Assembly: GCA_015501585.1 (NCBI GenBank)
Contig: JADNRY010000141.1
Location: 97,846 to 161,845 of the forward strand
DNA from: Rhodocollybia butyracea
Lineage: Eukaryota > Basidiomycota > Agaricomycetes > Agaricales > Omphalotaceae
Length of the DNA stretch: 64,000 bases
Direction of reading: 5' to 3'
Shown here: in pieces, positions 23,170 to 34,127 of the stretch
Numbering within the stretch: position 1 is the first letter of the stretch
Layout of the letters: each line of letters opens with the position of its first letter
The notes under the pieces: model-generated
Database searches by the model: none
Told to the model about the DNA's origin: nothing
The model's input: the letters and a program-made list of their open reading frames with translations, nothing else
Position numbers and translations under genes: made by a program

Positions 23170-24764
23170 ATGCGCTCAGGCTCAGCTGCTCTTCTTCTCT
23201 TTGTACTCGTAGCAGGCTTCATACTTGCTGTATCCTCTATACCAGTGAAAAAGCCCGGGACCACGCACCATCTCGCGAGACCCGCACCGTACACGAAATC
23301 ACCACCAGGATCATCGCCGGCACATAAACTTGTAAGTGTATTTGCGCATAATCCCTGTTTTCCGGTTTTTGTTACCAAATAATCGTACACTTAATGCTCG
23401 CTCCTTGCCAGCCAGTCACTCCCATCGTGACCTTCATTAAAGTCACAGGCGAAACGAACACTGAACAAACCAAACCTGGCCTTCTAACGCTACCGTACCT
23501 TACCAAAAACCTTTACCCAGCAATCTACGAAGCCCTTGGTGCTTCTATGCCTGACCGATCAAGGATGCCAAAACACCAGGGTTCCTATGTTCCATATAAT
23601 CCGATGCTTCAACAATCACCAATCAAATCCCGAGAATGGGTTTATTTCACAATCACACGAATCGCAAACTGTGAGACATGTTTTGGGTGGGAGGCAAAAG
23701 GTGGTGAGTACTTGCTCTCAGATATGATTCTCCTTGCATTTCTCATATATGCTTTGCCAGACAGCGGGCTCACCTATATTGGCATTAGCCCAGGCAAGCC
23801 AACCTGGAACTTCAGAGGGACCTGGGGCAAACCCAGGTTAGACCCAACGACTGACGACCCGAAGACCCTCGAAGCCATCGCATCCAAGCAAAAAGAATGG
23901 GAAATGCTTTTGGCTGAGTTCAAGTCGCACTTTATGGCACCCCACGTGAGCTTCACTGTTGGTATTGACGGTGTTAATACTGGTAGTATCCTATCGGGGA
24001 GCGTAGGGAAATATCCTCCTCTGAAGAAATACACTCAAGATATGTCTGGACTCACCGAAGTAATCAATGGAGCTTTGCGTCGGGGCTCGAAGGATCTAAT
24101 AATCTATGACGGTCCATTCCACCCAATGAATGTAGATCGGGGATGGATTTTCCTCAGGTTCGTCACACTAGCCTGCATGTGTACTAAGCGTGATCCATGT
24201 TCTGGGTGGATAGCACAAGGCTGTGGGTACTTGCTACTGAATCTGATTTTATTTGCGATCCTCATGTATGCTTTACTAGATGACTTTAAGTCTGACCCTG
24301 GCGACGTTCGTCGCTATTATGCACAAACGTATGCGGGTATTGTAAAATGGGATAAGGCGAAGGAAGACGGAGCGCCTGATTTTACAGTCGTTGCGAAGTA
24401 TCCTAGGACTATTGAAGAAGGGCATGCAGCGACTGCCTTAGGAGTACACCCGCAGCCGGTGACGCCATCCATGGGGAAGAAGGAATGGTTGCCCAGATGG
24501 GGCGAAGCAAAGGCAGATGGACCGCCTGATCTTACTGATGTTGGGAGGTTTCCTACCTTACGAGTACACCCACAGCTAGTTACGCCATCTATGCAGAAGG
24601 AGGAACAGTTGCACAGCATGCAGGAGGAGAAATGGCAGCACATCATGGCCGAATTTCGTGCAGAGCGTTGGAAGAGTATCTCTGGGTCCCTACAAATACC
24701 CAAGCTTCGAGATTATCTCTCAAAACCTACGCGAGGAGGAACAGGAGTGGGAATCAGAGGTTAA
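23170..24764 (+). CDS. Predicted secreted protein of unknown function with internal duplication
   Basis: Exon 1 (23170-23331) encodes a clear signal peptide (LLLFVLVAGFILAVSS core, residues 8-23). After an 80-bp intron, exon 2 starts at 23412 and stays open to 24764. Two internal stretches are homologous: YLLSDMILLAFLIYAL near 23710-23757 and YLLLNLILFAILMYAL near 24227-24276. Each is an exact 57-bp, stop-free interval bounded by GTG(A/G)GT and (C/T)AG, so both may be introns; otherwise they encode two hydrophobic segments. Further repeats are WxKAKEDGAPDF / WGEAKADGPPDL, VHPQPVTPSM / VHPQLVTPSM, and KEWEMLLAEF / EKWQHIMAEF. I recognise no known domain. With both introns removed the mature protein would be soluble and secreted; if retained it would be membrane-associated. 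Confidence 0.6.
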
Positions 24765-25174
24765 GAGGTTTCGGGATAGCTCTTCCAGATGTAAATACTA
24801 AACAATAAATGTATCATTAGTTCTCCTCAGATGCCGAGTTTGAAGTGACTAGTGAAACCTGGAGGCAAAGGTTGACGCGTTGACGCGTTGACGATGAAGC
24901 TTGGAGCTCTGGAGGCTTGAACTTGAAGGAGTGCAGGACGAAATGGGGAGAAGAGGCCATTAGCTGTCTAGTTCCGGCACACGGAGTCGAGTCCCGAGCT
25001 ATCGCGGTGCAGTACATACGAGACATGCAAGGCAATAGTATTACACTGGTTTATCGAATATTCACTATGCTATTTGTGCTCAATAGCGACTACACCATAT
25101 CGGATACACCGTGATACACCCAGTACACTTGCGCTGGTTACATAACCTACAAATATAAATCCGGACCGAATAGG
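24765..25174. other. Spacer left of the LTR element
   Basis: No gene is supported. A small GTTGACGC tandem repeat lies near 24870-24890. The 5-bp target site ATAGG occupies 25170-25174. Confidence 0.45.
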
Positions 25175-25451
25175 TGTAACACTAAGGTGACGAATCACTG
25201 TAGTATCACACGAGAAGTGGGGAATTTTAGGTAGGTGCAGAGAGAACCGTTGTAACTGGTGAGTTGATTCTGCTGAAACCTATCGTACTTACAGTAAACG
25301 GCTACCTTATATACCTTTCTGAAGACTATTACTATAAGTAGATACAATATAAAAGGAAACGAGTAAGCAACGAGCGAGGTAGACTGCGATAAGATAAGGA
25401 AATGATAAGGAAAGTGTTAATACGCAGGTAACAGGTCACGACTCCGTTACA
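25175..25451 (-). repeat. 3' LTR of the gag-only element
   Basis: 277 bp with terminal TGTAAC/GTTACA; seems identical to the copy at 28865-29141. Since the ORF is on the minus strand, this is the 3' LTR. Confidence 0.9.
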
Positions 25452-25498
25452 TACGCCCTCCAGAGATTGTCCACGAGGATCTCTCCTTTCTTCCACTG

Positions 25499-28400
25499 CT
25501 AGGCATTCTTCATCAATACATCATCATCACAGGCTGTGGCAGGGACTGTAGTTGGGATCCGGATAAGACAAGGATAAAACCCAAAGTCATTGGTGAGTTT
25601 AGGATCGAGCAATGCCGCGTTCAAATGTGATTTCCCATCGGCAGGCGTCAATTCTCCTAGTAATGAGCCGGGATGTTGCGCAATAGGGGCAGAAGTCGAG
25701 GCAGTACAAATGGGAGAAATGGTAAGAGTGAGAGTAGTGGGCAAGAGACTAGAGTTTCGAAGCAGCCTGGTCACAATGAAAACGAGGGTGCAGGAAGGGA
25801 TAAGGGTGACAAGGACCAAACGCGGAATAAGATCAGGGATGTGGGTAGGGATCCGTGTGCTCGTAGGCTCTACCTGTACAAATGACACGAAAATCTCGCC
25901 TTTGACAACCGTGATCGCATAGATAATTCCAGTGTCGAGATCAGAAATAAAAATGGCAATTTTACTTTTGATTTGTAGATCATCGTTGGCACCTTCAGTC
26001 AAGGGCTGGTGTGCGACGTGAATAGAGAGTTTCGTGGGGTTGAATCCGAGTTGAGTATCAAAGTCAGACCGGTCAAAAACATCGGTGGTACCAAAATAAA
26101 ACATGTAACTGGCAGGAGACCAGGGGAGGGTTTTGTCGGTTTGGCCATACTGGAGCCAATCTAGAGGATGAGGGGAAGGAATGTGGGGAATGTTGGTGCT
26201 AGAAGCGGCTGTGGAAATAGAGGTGAGTTTGTTAGATATTTTCACGGTTCTTTCGGGTCGAAGATAAACCCGCCCTCCATCTGTCATTCCACGGACATTG
26301 GATGTTCGCGTTTGAGAATCAGGCAAGGGTGGAATAACATCTGTACTCCCGCCCTCCTTTCGTTCTTCACGGGTATCATGCAAGACGGAATTTAATCTCT
26401 TCATTCGGCGAGTCTTTTTGGCACTCTGAGTATTCAAAGTGCTAAACTCATGCTGGTGTGCAGATCTCGTTTTCGTGAACCGAGCGTGACATCCAGGTTT
26501 CTCAGTCAATAGGTGTTCACCATGTTGGCCCTGACTTGATAAATTCGGGCAAAGATGTGAGTGTCTACAGCGATTTCCCGGAGGACTGTTGTCCACTTCG
26601 GAACAGGTATCTGAATTAGGGAGCACAAAGCTCACCATTCCAAACTCAAGTTCGGAGATTTGATCTCCATCCTTGGTGTCAGAAGAGGTCGTACCAGATG
26701 TATCCCTACCGCGTTGTACTGGTTGCCTATCTGGGCAGTGACGGCTGATATGTCCATACCCGCCACACCGGAAACATCGACCCGTAGCAAGATATTCATT
26801 CTTCTCTTGTTCAGAGAGCTGAATTTGGCGCCTCGAACGATTTCCATGCAAATACTGTCCATTCCCGTTATGTTTACGGATGGAGTTCTGCTGGTGAGCA
26901 GAACTGTCAGATTCACTATCAGATCCATACTGATGTGAACCATTGCTAGTAAAGTCACCGTCAGAGTACTGGTGATGGCCGGAGTTGCCGCCCTCAGGCT
27001 CGGATTCACTACTTGACAATTCATACGATTCATTGGCAAAATATCGGTCTCGGCGGGAGTTAAAGTCACTCTCAGAATCGGAATCATGAGGAGGTTCGTT
27101 TTCTGGCTCTGTAGAGCACTCACTACTGACCAGGACATTTTCAATCATCTCGACAAGCTCTGCAGCCACAGCAACATCGCTGTAAGTAGAAAATTCCGGG
27201 TTCAATTTCTGTCTCCAGAGCCCTTTCTGAATATCAATATTCAAGCTAGACCACAGTTTATGGACTCTTTCGCGTTCATCAAGAATTCCAATTGTATCAA
27301 AGAGGTCATTCAATTCAGCCAGATAGTCGCGAACCGACTTATCATCCTGAGAAGCTCGTCTGAGCTTACGACGTTGATCTATTCGATATGTCATCGGGAA
27401 GCATTGATTATATAGTTCAGTAAAGAACTCGTTTAATCTCCAATCAAACGGAGAGTCTGCAACCACAGTCAAATAAAATTGATATGCCTTTCCCGTGAGG
27501 TACTTCGACAATCTCATTACACGCCGATTCTTTGGGACACGCCCATCGCGTACATATGCCGTTCCTTCAGTCACGAATTTAATAAAAGCTCGGATGTCCA
27601 CTGAGCCATCATACAATTCGGGGGGATCGGGCTTAAGCAGCATCTTGCTCTTTTTCTTGTAATGCTTTCGCCGTTTACGGCGCCTATCATGGCGTCTGTA
27701 TTCCGAATCGGTACTTTCAGAACTTTCAGAATCGGAATCGGGATCTGACGTCGACAAAGAGCGTGAATCATAGCTGGAAGGGCTAGAAGAAGAGTCGGAT
27801 GGATAACCTCGACCCTTGTTCTTTTTCCTCACGGCTTGCCTGTTGTTCTTGGCCGGAGTCAATAACTTTGACAATTGATTTGTCGGAGCTATAAGCTCAC
27901 TAGGACGTGCAACGGGCCCAAGGTTCTGAACAGAGTATTTCTGAGACTTCCTCGGCCGCTGCTCAACAATATGTCTTATGTGAGTTTCAACCAAATCTGT
28001 CATGGCTTCTGAGCCTGCACGGTGTTTCAACGGTCTCTTAGCCTTTTTTGGCTTTGATTTGACCTTTCTCGGAGGCTCATTCTGTTCCCTCGGGACGCTT
28101 TGAATGGCATTTCTCTGCGGTTTGACATTAGTATCACCATCCGAGATGTCTACCGTTCCCGGGTCTGAATGGTTTCTCATACCATTGGAGAGTTCTCCCC
28201 CTGCCGAAGAGGCAGATGTATTACTGCTCTGAAAATTAGCAGTGTCTCGCTCAATGGCTTTCATACGTCTATGAATAGCCTTTTGTTGAGCCTGAGAAAG
28301 CCCATTCTTGGCTTCTCTAATTACAGCTCCTTGAGCCATAGTCAAAGGTGCAGGTTTCTTGGCCTGATCCTTTCTAACCGGTTTCGTATTCTTAATCGGG

Positions 28401-28732
28401 CGTGAATGTAATTTTCCAGCCTTCATATTGTCTAGACTATATGCTCTACGACGAGAGCCATATTGTACGGTCACCCACTCATACGGGTTTCCTCCATCAT
28501 CAGCGAGGTCATATGCCATGGCCTTGGCTGAGTTCTGCTGGATGCGTTTCACGGCACCAGCGCCATCACCCTCCGAGCTTGAGGCTGATTCAATTCCCGC
28601 TTGGGATTTCAGACCGTATTTAGTAGTACGATCATCTCCAACAGCGAGCTCTGGCTTTGGGTACTGCACAGGGCCGCGTCGGAGGTTGTAGCAACTAGTG
28701 TCGCGGGAATAATTTGTCGCGTTGAACGACAT
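25499..28732 (-). CDS. Gag polyprotein of a gag-only Ty3/gypsy-type element
   Basis: A single uninterrupted frame of 1077 residues from an ATG at 28732. The N-terminal 360 residues are basic, disordered and Ser-rich (runs such as SSSSPSSYDSRSLS). A Retrotrans_gag-like capsid region lies at about residues 365-540 (LYDGSVDIRAFIKFV, YLTGKAYQFYL, DDKSVRDYLAELNDLFDTIG). A zinc knuckle, CFRCGGYGHISRHC (CX2CX4HX4C), follows near residue 675. The last ~350 residues lack any domain I recognise; in complete gypsy elements this is where protease would begin, but no D-S/T-G triad is visible. The protein is expected to form particles and bind RNA. The open C-terminal extension suggests selection or very recent origin. 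Confidence 0.85.
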   Translation of the reverse strand: MSFNATNYSRDTSCYNLRRGPVQYPKPELAVGDDRTTKYGLKSQAGIESASSSEGDGAGAVKRIQQNSAKAMAYDLADDGGNPYEWVTVQYGSRRRAYSLDNMKAGKLHSRPIKNTKPVRKDQAKKPAPLTMAQGAVIREAKNGLSQAQQKAIHRRMKAIERDTANFQSSNTSASSAGGELSNGMRNHSDPGTVDISDGDTNVKPQRNAIQSVPREQNEPPRKVKSKPKKAKRPLKHRAGSEAMTDLVETHIRHIVEQRPRKSQKYSVQNLGPVARPSELIAPTNQLSKLLTPAKNNRQAVRKKNKGRGYPSDSSSSPSSYDSRSLSTSDPDSDSESSESTDSEYRRHDRRRKRRKHYKKKSKMLLKPDPPELYDGSVDIRAFIKFVTEGTAYVRDGRVPKNRRVMRLSKYLTGKAYQFYLTVVADSPFDWRLNEFFTELYNQCFPMTYRIDQRRKLRRASQDDKSVRDYLAELNDLFDTIGILDERERVHKLWSSLNIDIQKGLWRQKLNPEFSTYSDVAVAAELVEMIENVLVSSECSTEPENEPPHDSDSESDFNSRRDRYFANESYELSSSESEPEGGNSGHHQYSDGDFTSNGSHQYGSDSESDSSAHQQNSIRKHNGNGQYLHGNRSRRQIQLSEQEKNEYLATGRCFRCGGYGHISRHCPDRQPVQRGRDTSGTTSSDTKDGDQISELEFGMVSFVLPNSDTCSEVDNSPPGNRCRHSHLCPNLSSQGQHGEHLLTEKPGCHARFTKTRSAHQHEFSTLNTQSAKKTRRMKRLNSVLHDTREERKEGGSTDVIPPLPDSQTRTSNVRGMTDGGRVYLRPERTVKISNKLTSISTAASSTNIPHIPSPHPLDWLQYGQTDKTLPWSPASYMFYFGTTDVFDRSDFDTQLGFNPTKLSIHVAHQPLTEGANDDLQIKSKIAIFISDLDTGIIYAITVVKGEIFVSFVQVEPTSTRIPTHIPDLIPRLVLVTLIPSCTLVFIVTRLLRNSSLLPTTLTLTISPICTASTSAPIAQHPGSLLGELTPADGKSHLNAALLDPKLTNDFGFYPCLIRIPTTVPATACDDDVLMKNA

Positions 28733-28864
28733 AGATGTAGAAGATATATAATAAAGGTGATTTTTGATGTCGGGGTCGGTGTCCGCGTTGATCAGACGAG
28801 GATTTGCCGGAGTCGACGATGAGAAGAGTTAGAGAGTAAGGAGCAGTTGTGAGGGTTCAAAATA

Positions 28865-29141
28865 TGTAACACTAAGGTGACGAATCACTGTAGTATCACA
28901 CGAGAAGTGGGGAATTTTAGGTAGGTGCAGAGAGAACCGTTGTAACTGGTGAGTTGATTCTGCTGAAACCTATCGTACTTACAGTAAACGGCTACCTTAT
29001 ATACCTTTCTGAAGACTATTACTATAAGTAGATACAATATAAAAGGAAACGAGTAAGCAACGAGCGAGGTAGACTGCGATAAGATAAGGAAATGATAAGG
29101 AAAGTGTTAATACGCAGGTAACAGGTCACGACTCCGTTACA
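28865..29141 (-). repeat. 5' LTR of the gag-only element
   Basis: 277 bp, apparently identical to the other LTR; it contains a TATATAAG box on the minus strand and precedes the gag ATG by about 130 bp. Confidence 0.9.
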
Positions 29142-30668
29142 ATAGGCTTTTTCCTTCTTTTCTCTTCTCCTCTCGATTGTGAAATTTTGAAAAGTGAGGT
29201 TCACCACAAGCAGGTCCACAAGCGCGCTCCACAAGTTCTTGTTAATTCTTCTCGCAATCCCTGGGACCACCTGGCCGGTTTTTCCTCCCTTCCTTCCATA
29301 ATACGTCGGACTCTCGGGATTTCAAATATTCAAACCAAGCATGGCAACGCCACAGTCCACTCAACTTCAAGCTCGTAAATTCGGTCGCTTATCCCCGTCA
29401 CAGCATCTTACCAAAGTTACCATCTCTTTGAATCGACGCTTGGCGGAGTCGTCATGCCAGTTACCAGTATCTGCTGCAGGTTCTTTTGGATGATAGGCTA
29501 TGATATATGAAGCTTTGAAGACTAGAAGCAGAAGAAGAAATGCTACAAGTAAGGAAAAGGACATTCTGATCAGGTTTTGGGCGGACTTGGATTCCGGTTT
29601 TCAGGTGCGTACGAGTTTGAGAATCAGATACCTTGCTCTGGTTTGACTTGCGGCCGCATTGAAGGATGACCGATAATATCAGGGCCATCTCGCCATCAAG
29701 ACCTTTACGCTGTCTGCAGGAGCGGATCGAGTGAAAATTTTACTGAAGAACACTAATGGACTGTCGGCGTCGATAGAATCGATTCGGGCCAGGTTGAACG
29801 TTGAAACGTTGAACATTCAAATATTCAACATTCAACGTCAATGCGTCAAGTATATGCCTCAATGTCCAGACGTCCAACTTGGATATACCTTCATATCTTC
29901 TGGAGCGCATTCGTCGAAAACTTTACTGAAGAACAAGGAGAACATAAAATGGCGTGGATTGTCAAATTTCAAACACTCGCTGCATCAAACCACATCAAAC
30001 ACGTATTGTGTCGACTTTATGCCCTGTTCTCCATCAGAACTATTCCGCGTTTCTCACTTGCGCGTTTTTCGATTCTATATCCTTATTCACTCTTCGTCCA
30101 CCATTAACGCGAACGCCTCATCACAGAAACCTTCGAGTCGGCATTTGAAAACTATACGGTAGGTGTATCGCATCCTACTCCGGGCTCAAGCGCTCAAGGC
30201 TCAGCACCGTCACCCGAACTCCTTCCTCCAAGTCATCATCTTACTATGTAATCTTGTGTCCATCAAGTAGGTAATAAGGAATCGCTTTGTTTGGTGTTTG
30301 AGTTTGCTTCTATAGTACTCCCAGAGTTGTTAAACTCGAGCTTGAGTTACCTTCAGAGCACGCATGCCGTAACTTCACGGTACTGTTAATGCACACGCAA
30401 CGCCTCAGTATGCGCGCGAGCACTACCAGCTACATGGCAAAATCACCTACGAGGCTTGTTGCACTAAAACATCTGAGGTGTTATAGTCCTGACTGAATTT
30501 GCAAGCCAAAGTCAAAGTTTCCCAACACGGTTATAAAGCTATATTACAGTTGGATAAGGTTCTGATAGCGTTTCGAGAATCAGTGGTTTTGTTAGGAAAA
30601 TGTTCAATGACACAAGATATTGAGATGGTAGTACAGAATTTAACACAGTGCATGAAGCATTCGGGTGA
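29142..30668. other. Spacer with one weak minus-strand small ORF
   Basis: No firm gene. A 65-residue minus-strand frame (29564-29367, true ATG) begins with a strong hydrophobic signal/anchor (LLVAFLLLLLVF), but there is no further support. A short inverted repeat ACGTTGAA...TTCAACGT lies at 29806-29838. Confidence 0.3.
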
Positions 30669-31457
30669 TTAGATCTGCCCAAGAGCTTCGAGGTAAGCCT
30701 GACGAGCGGGATGGTTATCAATCTCCTTCTTCGCAAGCATTCCTTGGTTGGCCATCGTGTTCTATCCACCAGTCAGCATGTGTATTAGACTGGGACTGAA
30801 TATCCATACCTTAAAAAATGCAATCCCGGTTACCTTTCTGTTCCGTTCATCACAACTACGATGGTACTTTGCTCCAGGCGGAATGTGAATGAGCATCCGA
30901 GGTTGAAGATGGATGCGGATCCAACCGGCGGCAGGGACGTCTATTCGGGTAACGCTACTTAGGGAAAATCATACCTGGGGCGCAGATTATAACCCACCTT
31001 CAATGTCGACATAGAAGCTCCCACTAGTAATGATAACAAACACGTCGTCTGACATGCATATATCACTACAAAGTGAGTTAATATACACCAGTGTAATGAG
31101 ATGAATATCTTTCTTACCCATTCTCCGCTTCCACGGCCTTCGTCATCATGGTAAACATCTAGGATTGGGAGTGAGGAAGTTCCAAGATTTTCTTTGCTCT
31201 TGCGAGAGAATAGTCACCTCTGGAACTGCATTTTTTTCAGGCTCAAAGCTGTACGGAACAACACACCCCTTCTCCGTAACGGGGAATTCAAGTTCCTGGG
31301 CCAATTTTCGACCGACCTGCTCGATTTCACTGGTGCTTTTGGCTTGAACAAACGATATCTTCCATCCGAGAGTGTGCAGCTGCTGGACGCTGACGGGATG
31401 AGATTCAGAGGAGGCAGAATCGGTGCTAGGCAGATAGTATGCGCGGACAGAGGACAT
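30669..31457 (-). CDS. Acireductone dioxygenase-like cupin protein with altered metal site
   Basis: Five minus-strand exons, 31457-31218, 31158-31118, 31065-30998, 30940-30810 and 30761-30669, give 190 residues, the usual ARD length. ARD landmarks appear in order: SSVRAYYLPS at the N-terminus, LHTLGW near residue 31, SGSFYVDIE (108-116; the family's GSGYFDVR strand), GWIRIHL (122-128), and LIHIPPGAKYHR (133-144; the family's LPAGIYHRF). True ARDs of the methionine salvage pathway bind Fe/Ni through an HxHxxxE segment plus the later His. Here the equivalent stretch reads DICMSDDV (95-102), so both His and the Glu are gone and only H143 remains. The fold is probably kept but the classical reaction is unlikely. 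The first in-frame ATG (31457) gives the expected family N-terminus. Confidence 0.75.
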
Positions 31458-34046
31458 CTTTTGGTTAGGATTCAAGGTTAGGATGAGTTAAAACTGAGGC
31501 AACTTTTAAGTGTCAGCCAAAGATAAAATAAATTCAGTCCAAGATAGGACCAGTACTATTGTTCATGACGTTGAACCGACAGAAAAGTATTTATTATATT
31601 ATGTAGCAAGGTCATTGACCACCAGATCCGTTCTACTGGTGTCTTCTCTGAGACCGTAACGGAAAGAGAGTTGGAGGAAGCATCTGCTCAGTGCTGTTGT
31701 ATTCCCTCACTCCAACATCTAAAGCCAACTCTGTAGATGAAATTGGCAGTAAACCTACCACTGAACTGCTTGCATGTTTCAACATTTAAATTCCTGTTCC
31801 CGAAACCCCTGGTCAAGTGTCAGATTTATGAATTGTAGAACTGGTCGTAGGTGCGAAGTTGTGCTCAGACAGAACTTTGTTCATCATACCTAGTAGAAGG
31901 AGCCTGGAGGTTTAAGTTCAAGTAGTCATATCATTCTCCAAATCGGGATGATCGCACTATCGATGAATATGTTCATCTAGGAAAGTCAGCATTCAAACAG
32001 GCCTTTAGACGTAAAATTCACTAGAAAGCCGTAGATATAGTCAGGTTAACCACCACTTCGGTGGCTATTTCTACTATGATAATATCATAGTACATACTGC
32101 CAGCTTCGGAGCATGATTATCATACACGACTGAGAAGCAAATGTCAAAGGCAGTGAACAAGCGTGAATGAGATCGATGAGCTCAAGTGGCCCTGTACAGT
32201 ATGTAACTCAGTACAACTTACATATCGGATGATTGTTGAGCCGCAACCCAGTTGCCTTGCACAGAGTCACCGTCTTGCACTGTAGAATTGTTCCTATCTC
32301 ACTGCAATCCTATCTAAGTTTCAACTGTGTAGGCAGTCATAGACTTTCGGAAATTGTAAATTTTGCCGGAAGGAAGGAAGTGAATTACTTGGCACGATCC
32401 AGGATCTGAACACCCCGCGGAGTGAGCCGTGACTCCAGTCAAGGATTTTGTTAGTCCCGTACAAAGGCCAATTGTAATCAGCACCAACGCAGCACCGAGA
32501 TATCTAGTACAAATGTTGGAAGGCTACTTCTAGTACTAGAGGTGATCCTGATATGGCTAACTATTAACCACTATGGCGCAAGAGTAGTACAGCGGTCAAA
32601 CAGGGATGAATGACCGCGCATTATCCAACAAGCAGCCTGAGGTGTTATTACAGCTTCTGTATCACCTTTTTCACTCAGTACTTACGATCTGGCCAGTGGC
32701 CGGCATCTTGTTCAACTACTTAGGCTTATTTAGGATTCTAGGAACCCCAAATAGGATTTAATTGTCCAAAATCTCATGCTCATTTTCGGTAGTCGCTTGA
32801 TAGGAGTCGTTACTTTCCCTCGATGTCATGGACCCTCCTTGAGGCTTGCCGCTCCCGATCGGATTCAATTGATCATCATATTTCGAACTTCAAAGCCTTG
32901 TTCAATGATAGTATATAAATGCCTCAATATTAAATAAAATGAATCATAATTTTACTGAACAGAGCCAGGCAGGAGCCAGGATACTACTTAGATATTGTAC
33001 TGTTCTGAGCCTCCGAATATGATTGAGAATGTCTGTCTAAGATAGGAAATTGGAGTGCTCTTCCAAAAGAGCAATAGACGTCAAGCCTGAGGTATAATAC
33101 GTTCTTGGATGCAGAATCGGTATCTTACCAGATCCGTGATAATTTAAAGGAAAAAGAAAAGAAATAATCGGGTTGGCCAGGGGTTTAACATGATCCTTCA
33201 AGTGCTTGTACAATTGAGGAACGAGAATAGAGCCATAGCCTCACAGGTTTGAAAGGAATTCCGATTGCTCTTCCAAATTGCTTCCGAAAGAAAATAGCCG
33301 CTGGCCTCAAGCTTCTCGGATGCACCAAGTCATAGCGGAACCTTGACAATTTTGGGGGAAAAGTTAACATTGAAGCTAAAGGAGGGCACAAGAGAAATTG
33401 AAAAAAATATAAGCTTGAATCACAGCTAGCCAGCAACAAGTTCCAACACGGGGAATCGAACCCTAGGCGGCAATGCGAAAGATAATCGATATAATAATAA
33501 ACAGAGAAACTGGCGGCGTTGGCGGACCGTATCACGCCGGTACACGGCAGTGCCCGCTACCTCCCCAAGCAAGCACCTGAAAACATCCCACAATGGCAAA
33601 CCCTCACAACAATCTCTGACTTTAAAACAGATACGACATGCGAGACATACGCCATGGATGATCTTTCAAATCTTGTAATATCTCGAGAACCAGCAAGATC
33701 TGAGGTCGAAGGTTAAAATCTGGACCACAACAAAAGAGGAAACACACCTCTAGTGGAGGATTCAGAGCCAAAAATTCCGCGCACTTCCATTGTTCAAAGC
33801 GAGTGATCCCATAACCTGGACCGTATTTCAGATCACTGAGCTATCCCCATGAGATTGTCACAGCACGTATGCAGAGAAGAAACCCACTGATCAAAATCTA
33901 AGAGCTGCAGTTCAGCGATACCAATCAGTGCATGATCCCAAGCAAATGAAATAATCGGCGCGGGTATTATATAACAAATTCCGCCATATGTACAAATATG
34001 GAATAAGCGACAAAACTCTACAAATCAAGTACAAGTAAGAGAGGGT
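31458..34046. other. Long gene-poor stretch
   Basis: About 2.6 kb without a supportable gene. A minus-strand GGTTCGATTCC match (RNA polymerase III B-box type) lies near 33450-33462, but no tRNA folds around it. No LTRs or transposase remains were recognised. Confidence 0.4.
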
Positions 34047-34127
34047 GTTGGACATGCTTGCAGCAATTGCATGTCCAACCGTTGCAGCTCTAACGGAGGT
34101 CATGCTTGCAGCTCGTACATGACCTCC
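34047..34127. repeat. Three consecutive hairpins with TTGCAGC loops at 24-bp period
   Basis: Hairpin 1 has an 11-bp perfect stem (34047-34057 with 34069-34079, GTTGGACATGC). Hairpin 2 has a 4-bp stem (CGTT 34080-34083 with AACG 34092-34095). Hairpin 3 has a 10-bp perfect stem (34095-34104 with 34118-34127, GGAGGTCATG). TTGCAGC occurs at 34058, 34082 and 34106, exactly 24 bp apart. It lies wholly in the loop of hairpins 1 and 3 and begins in the stem of hairpin 2. Stem sequences differ while the loop motif is constant. Confidence 0.75.

Larger units (their letters stand above)
25175..29141 (-). mobile_element. Gag-only LTR retrotransposon (non-autonomous, TR-GAG-like)
   Basis: Two direct 277-bp LTRs (25175-25451 and 28865-29141) that look identical by eye enclose one minus-strand ORF. 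Each begins TGTAAC and ends GTTACA. The element is flanked by the 5-bp duplication ATAGG (25170-25174 and 29142-29146). The single ORF encodes Gag with a zinc knuckle; no protease, reverse transcriptase, RNase H or integrase exists in the 3.4 kb interior. It must therefore use proteins of an autonomous partner, as described for TR-GAG elements of plants. Identical LTRs and intact duplication point to very recent transposition. Read on the minus strand, the LTR has a TATATAAG box. The sequence next to the 5' LTR does not start with the usual TGG of a primer-binding site. Confidence 0.9.

Noticed and set aside
25590..28822. Plus-strand ORFs within the gag-only element
   Set aside because: They are short and lie opposite an intact 1077-codon Gag frame, whose direction matches the TATA box of the LTR.
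29806..29838. Inverted repeat ACGTTGAA...TTCAACGT
   Set aside because: Short, AT-rich and isolated; no terminator or regulatory context.
33421..33545. tRNA-like sequence on the minus strand (GGTTCGATTCC T-arm and a pairable 7-bp acceptor stem)
   Set aside because: A B-box and a possible acceptor stem exist, but there is no D-arm with GG, no A-box and no foldable anticodon arm, so it is at most a relic.
34047..34127. CRISPR-like reading of the 24-bp periodic motif
   Set aside because: Only a 7-bp core repeats, stems differ, and the host is a eukaryote.
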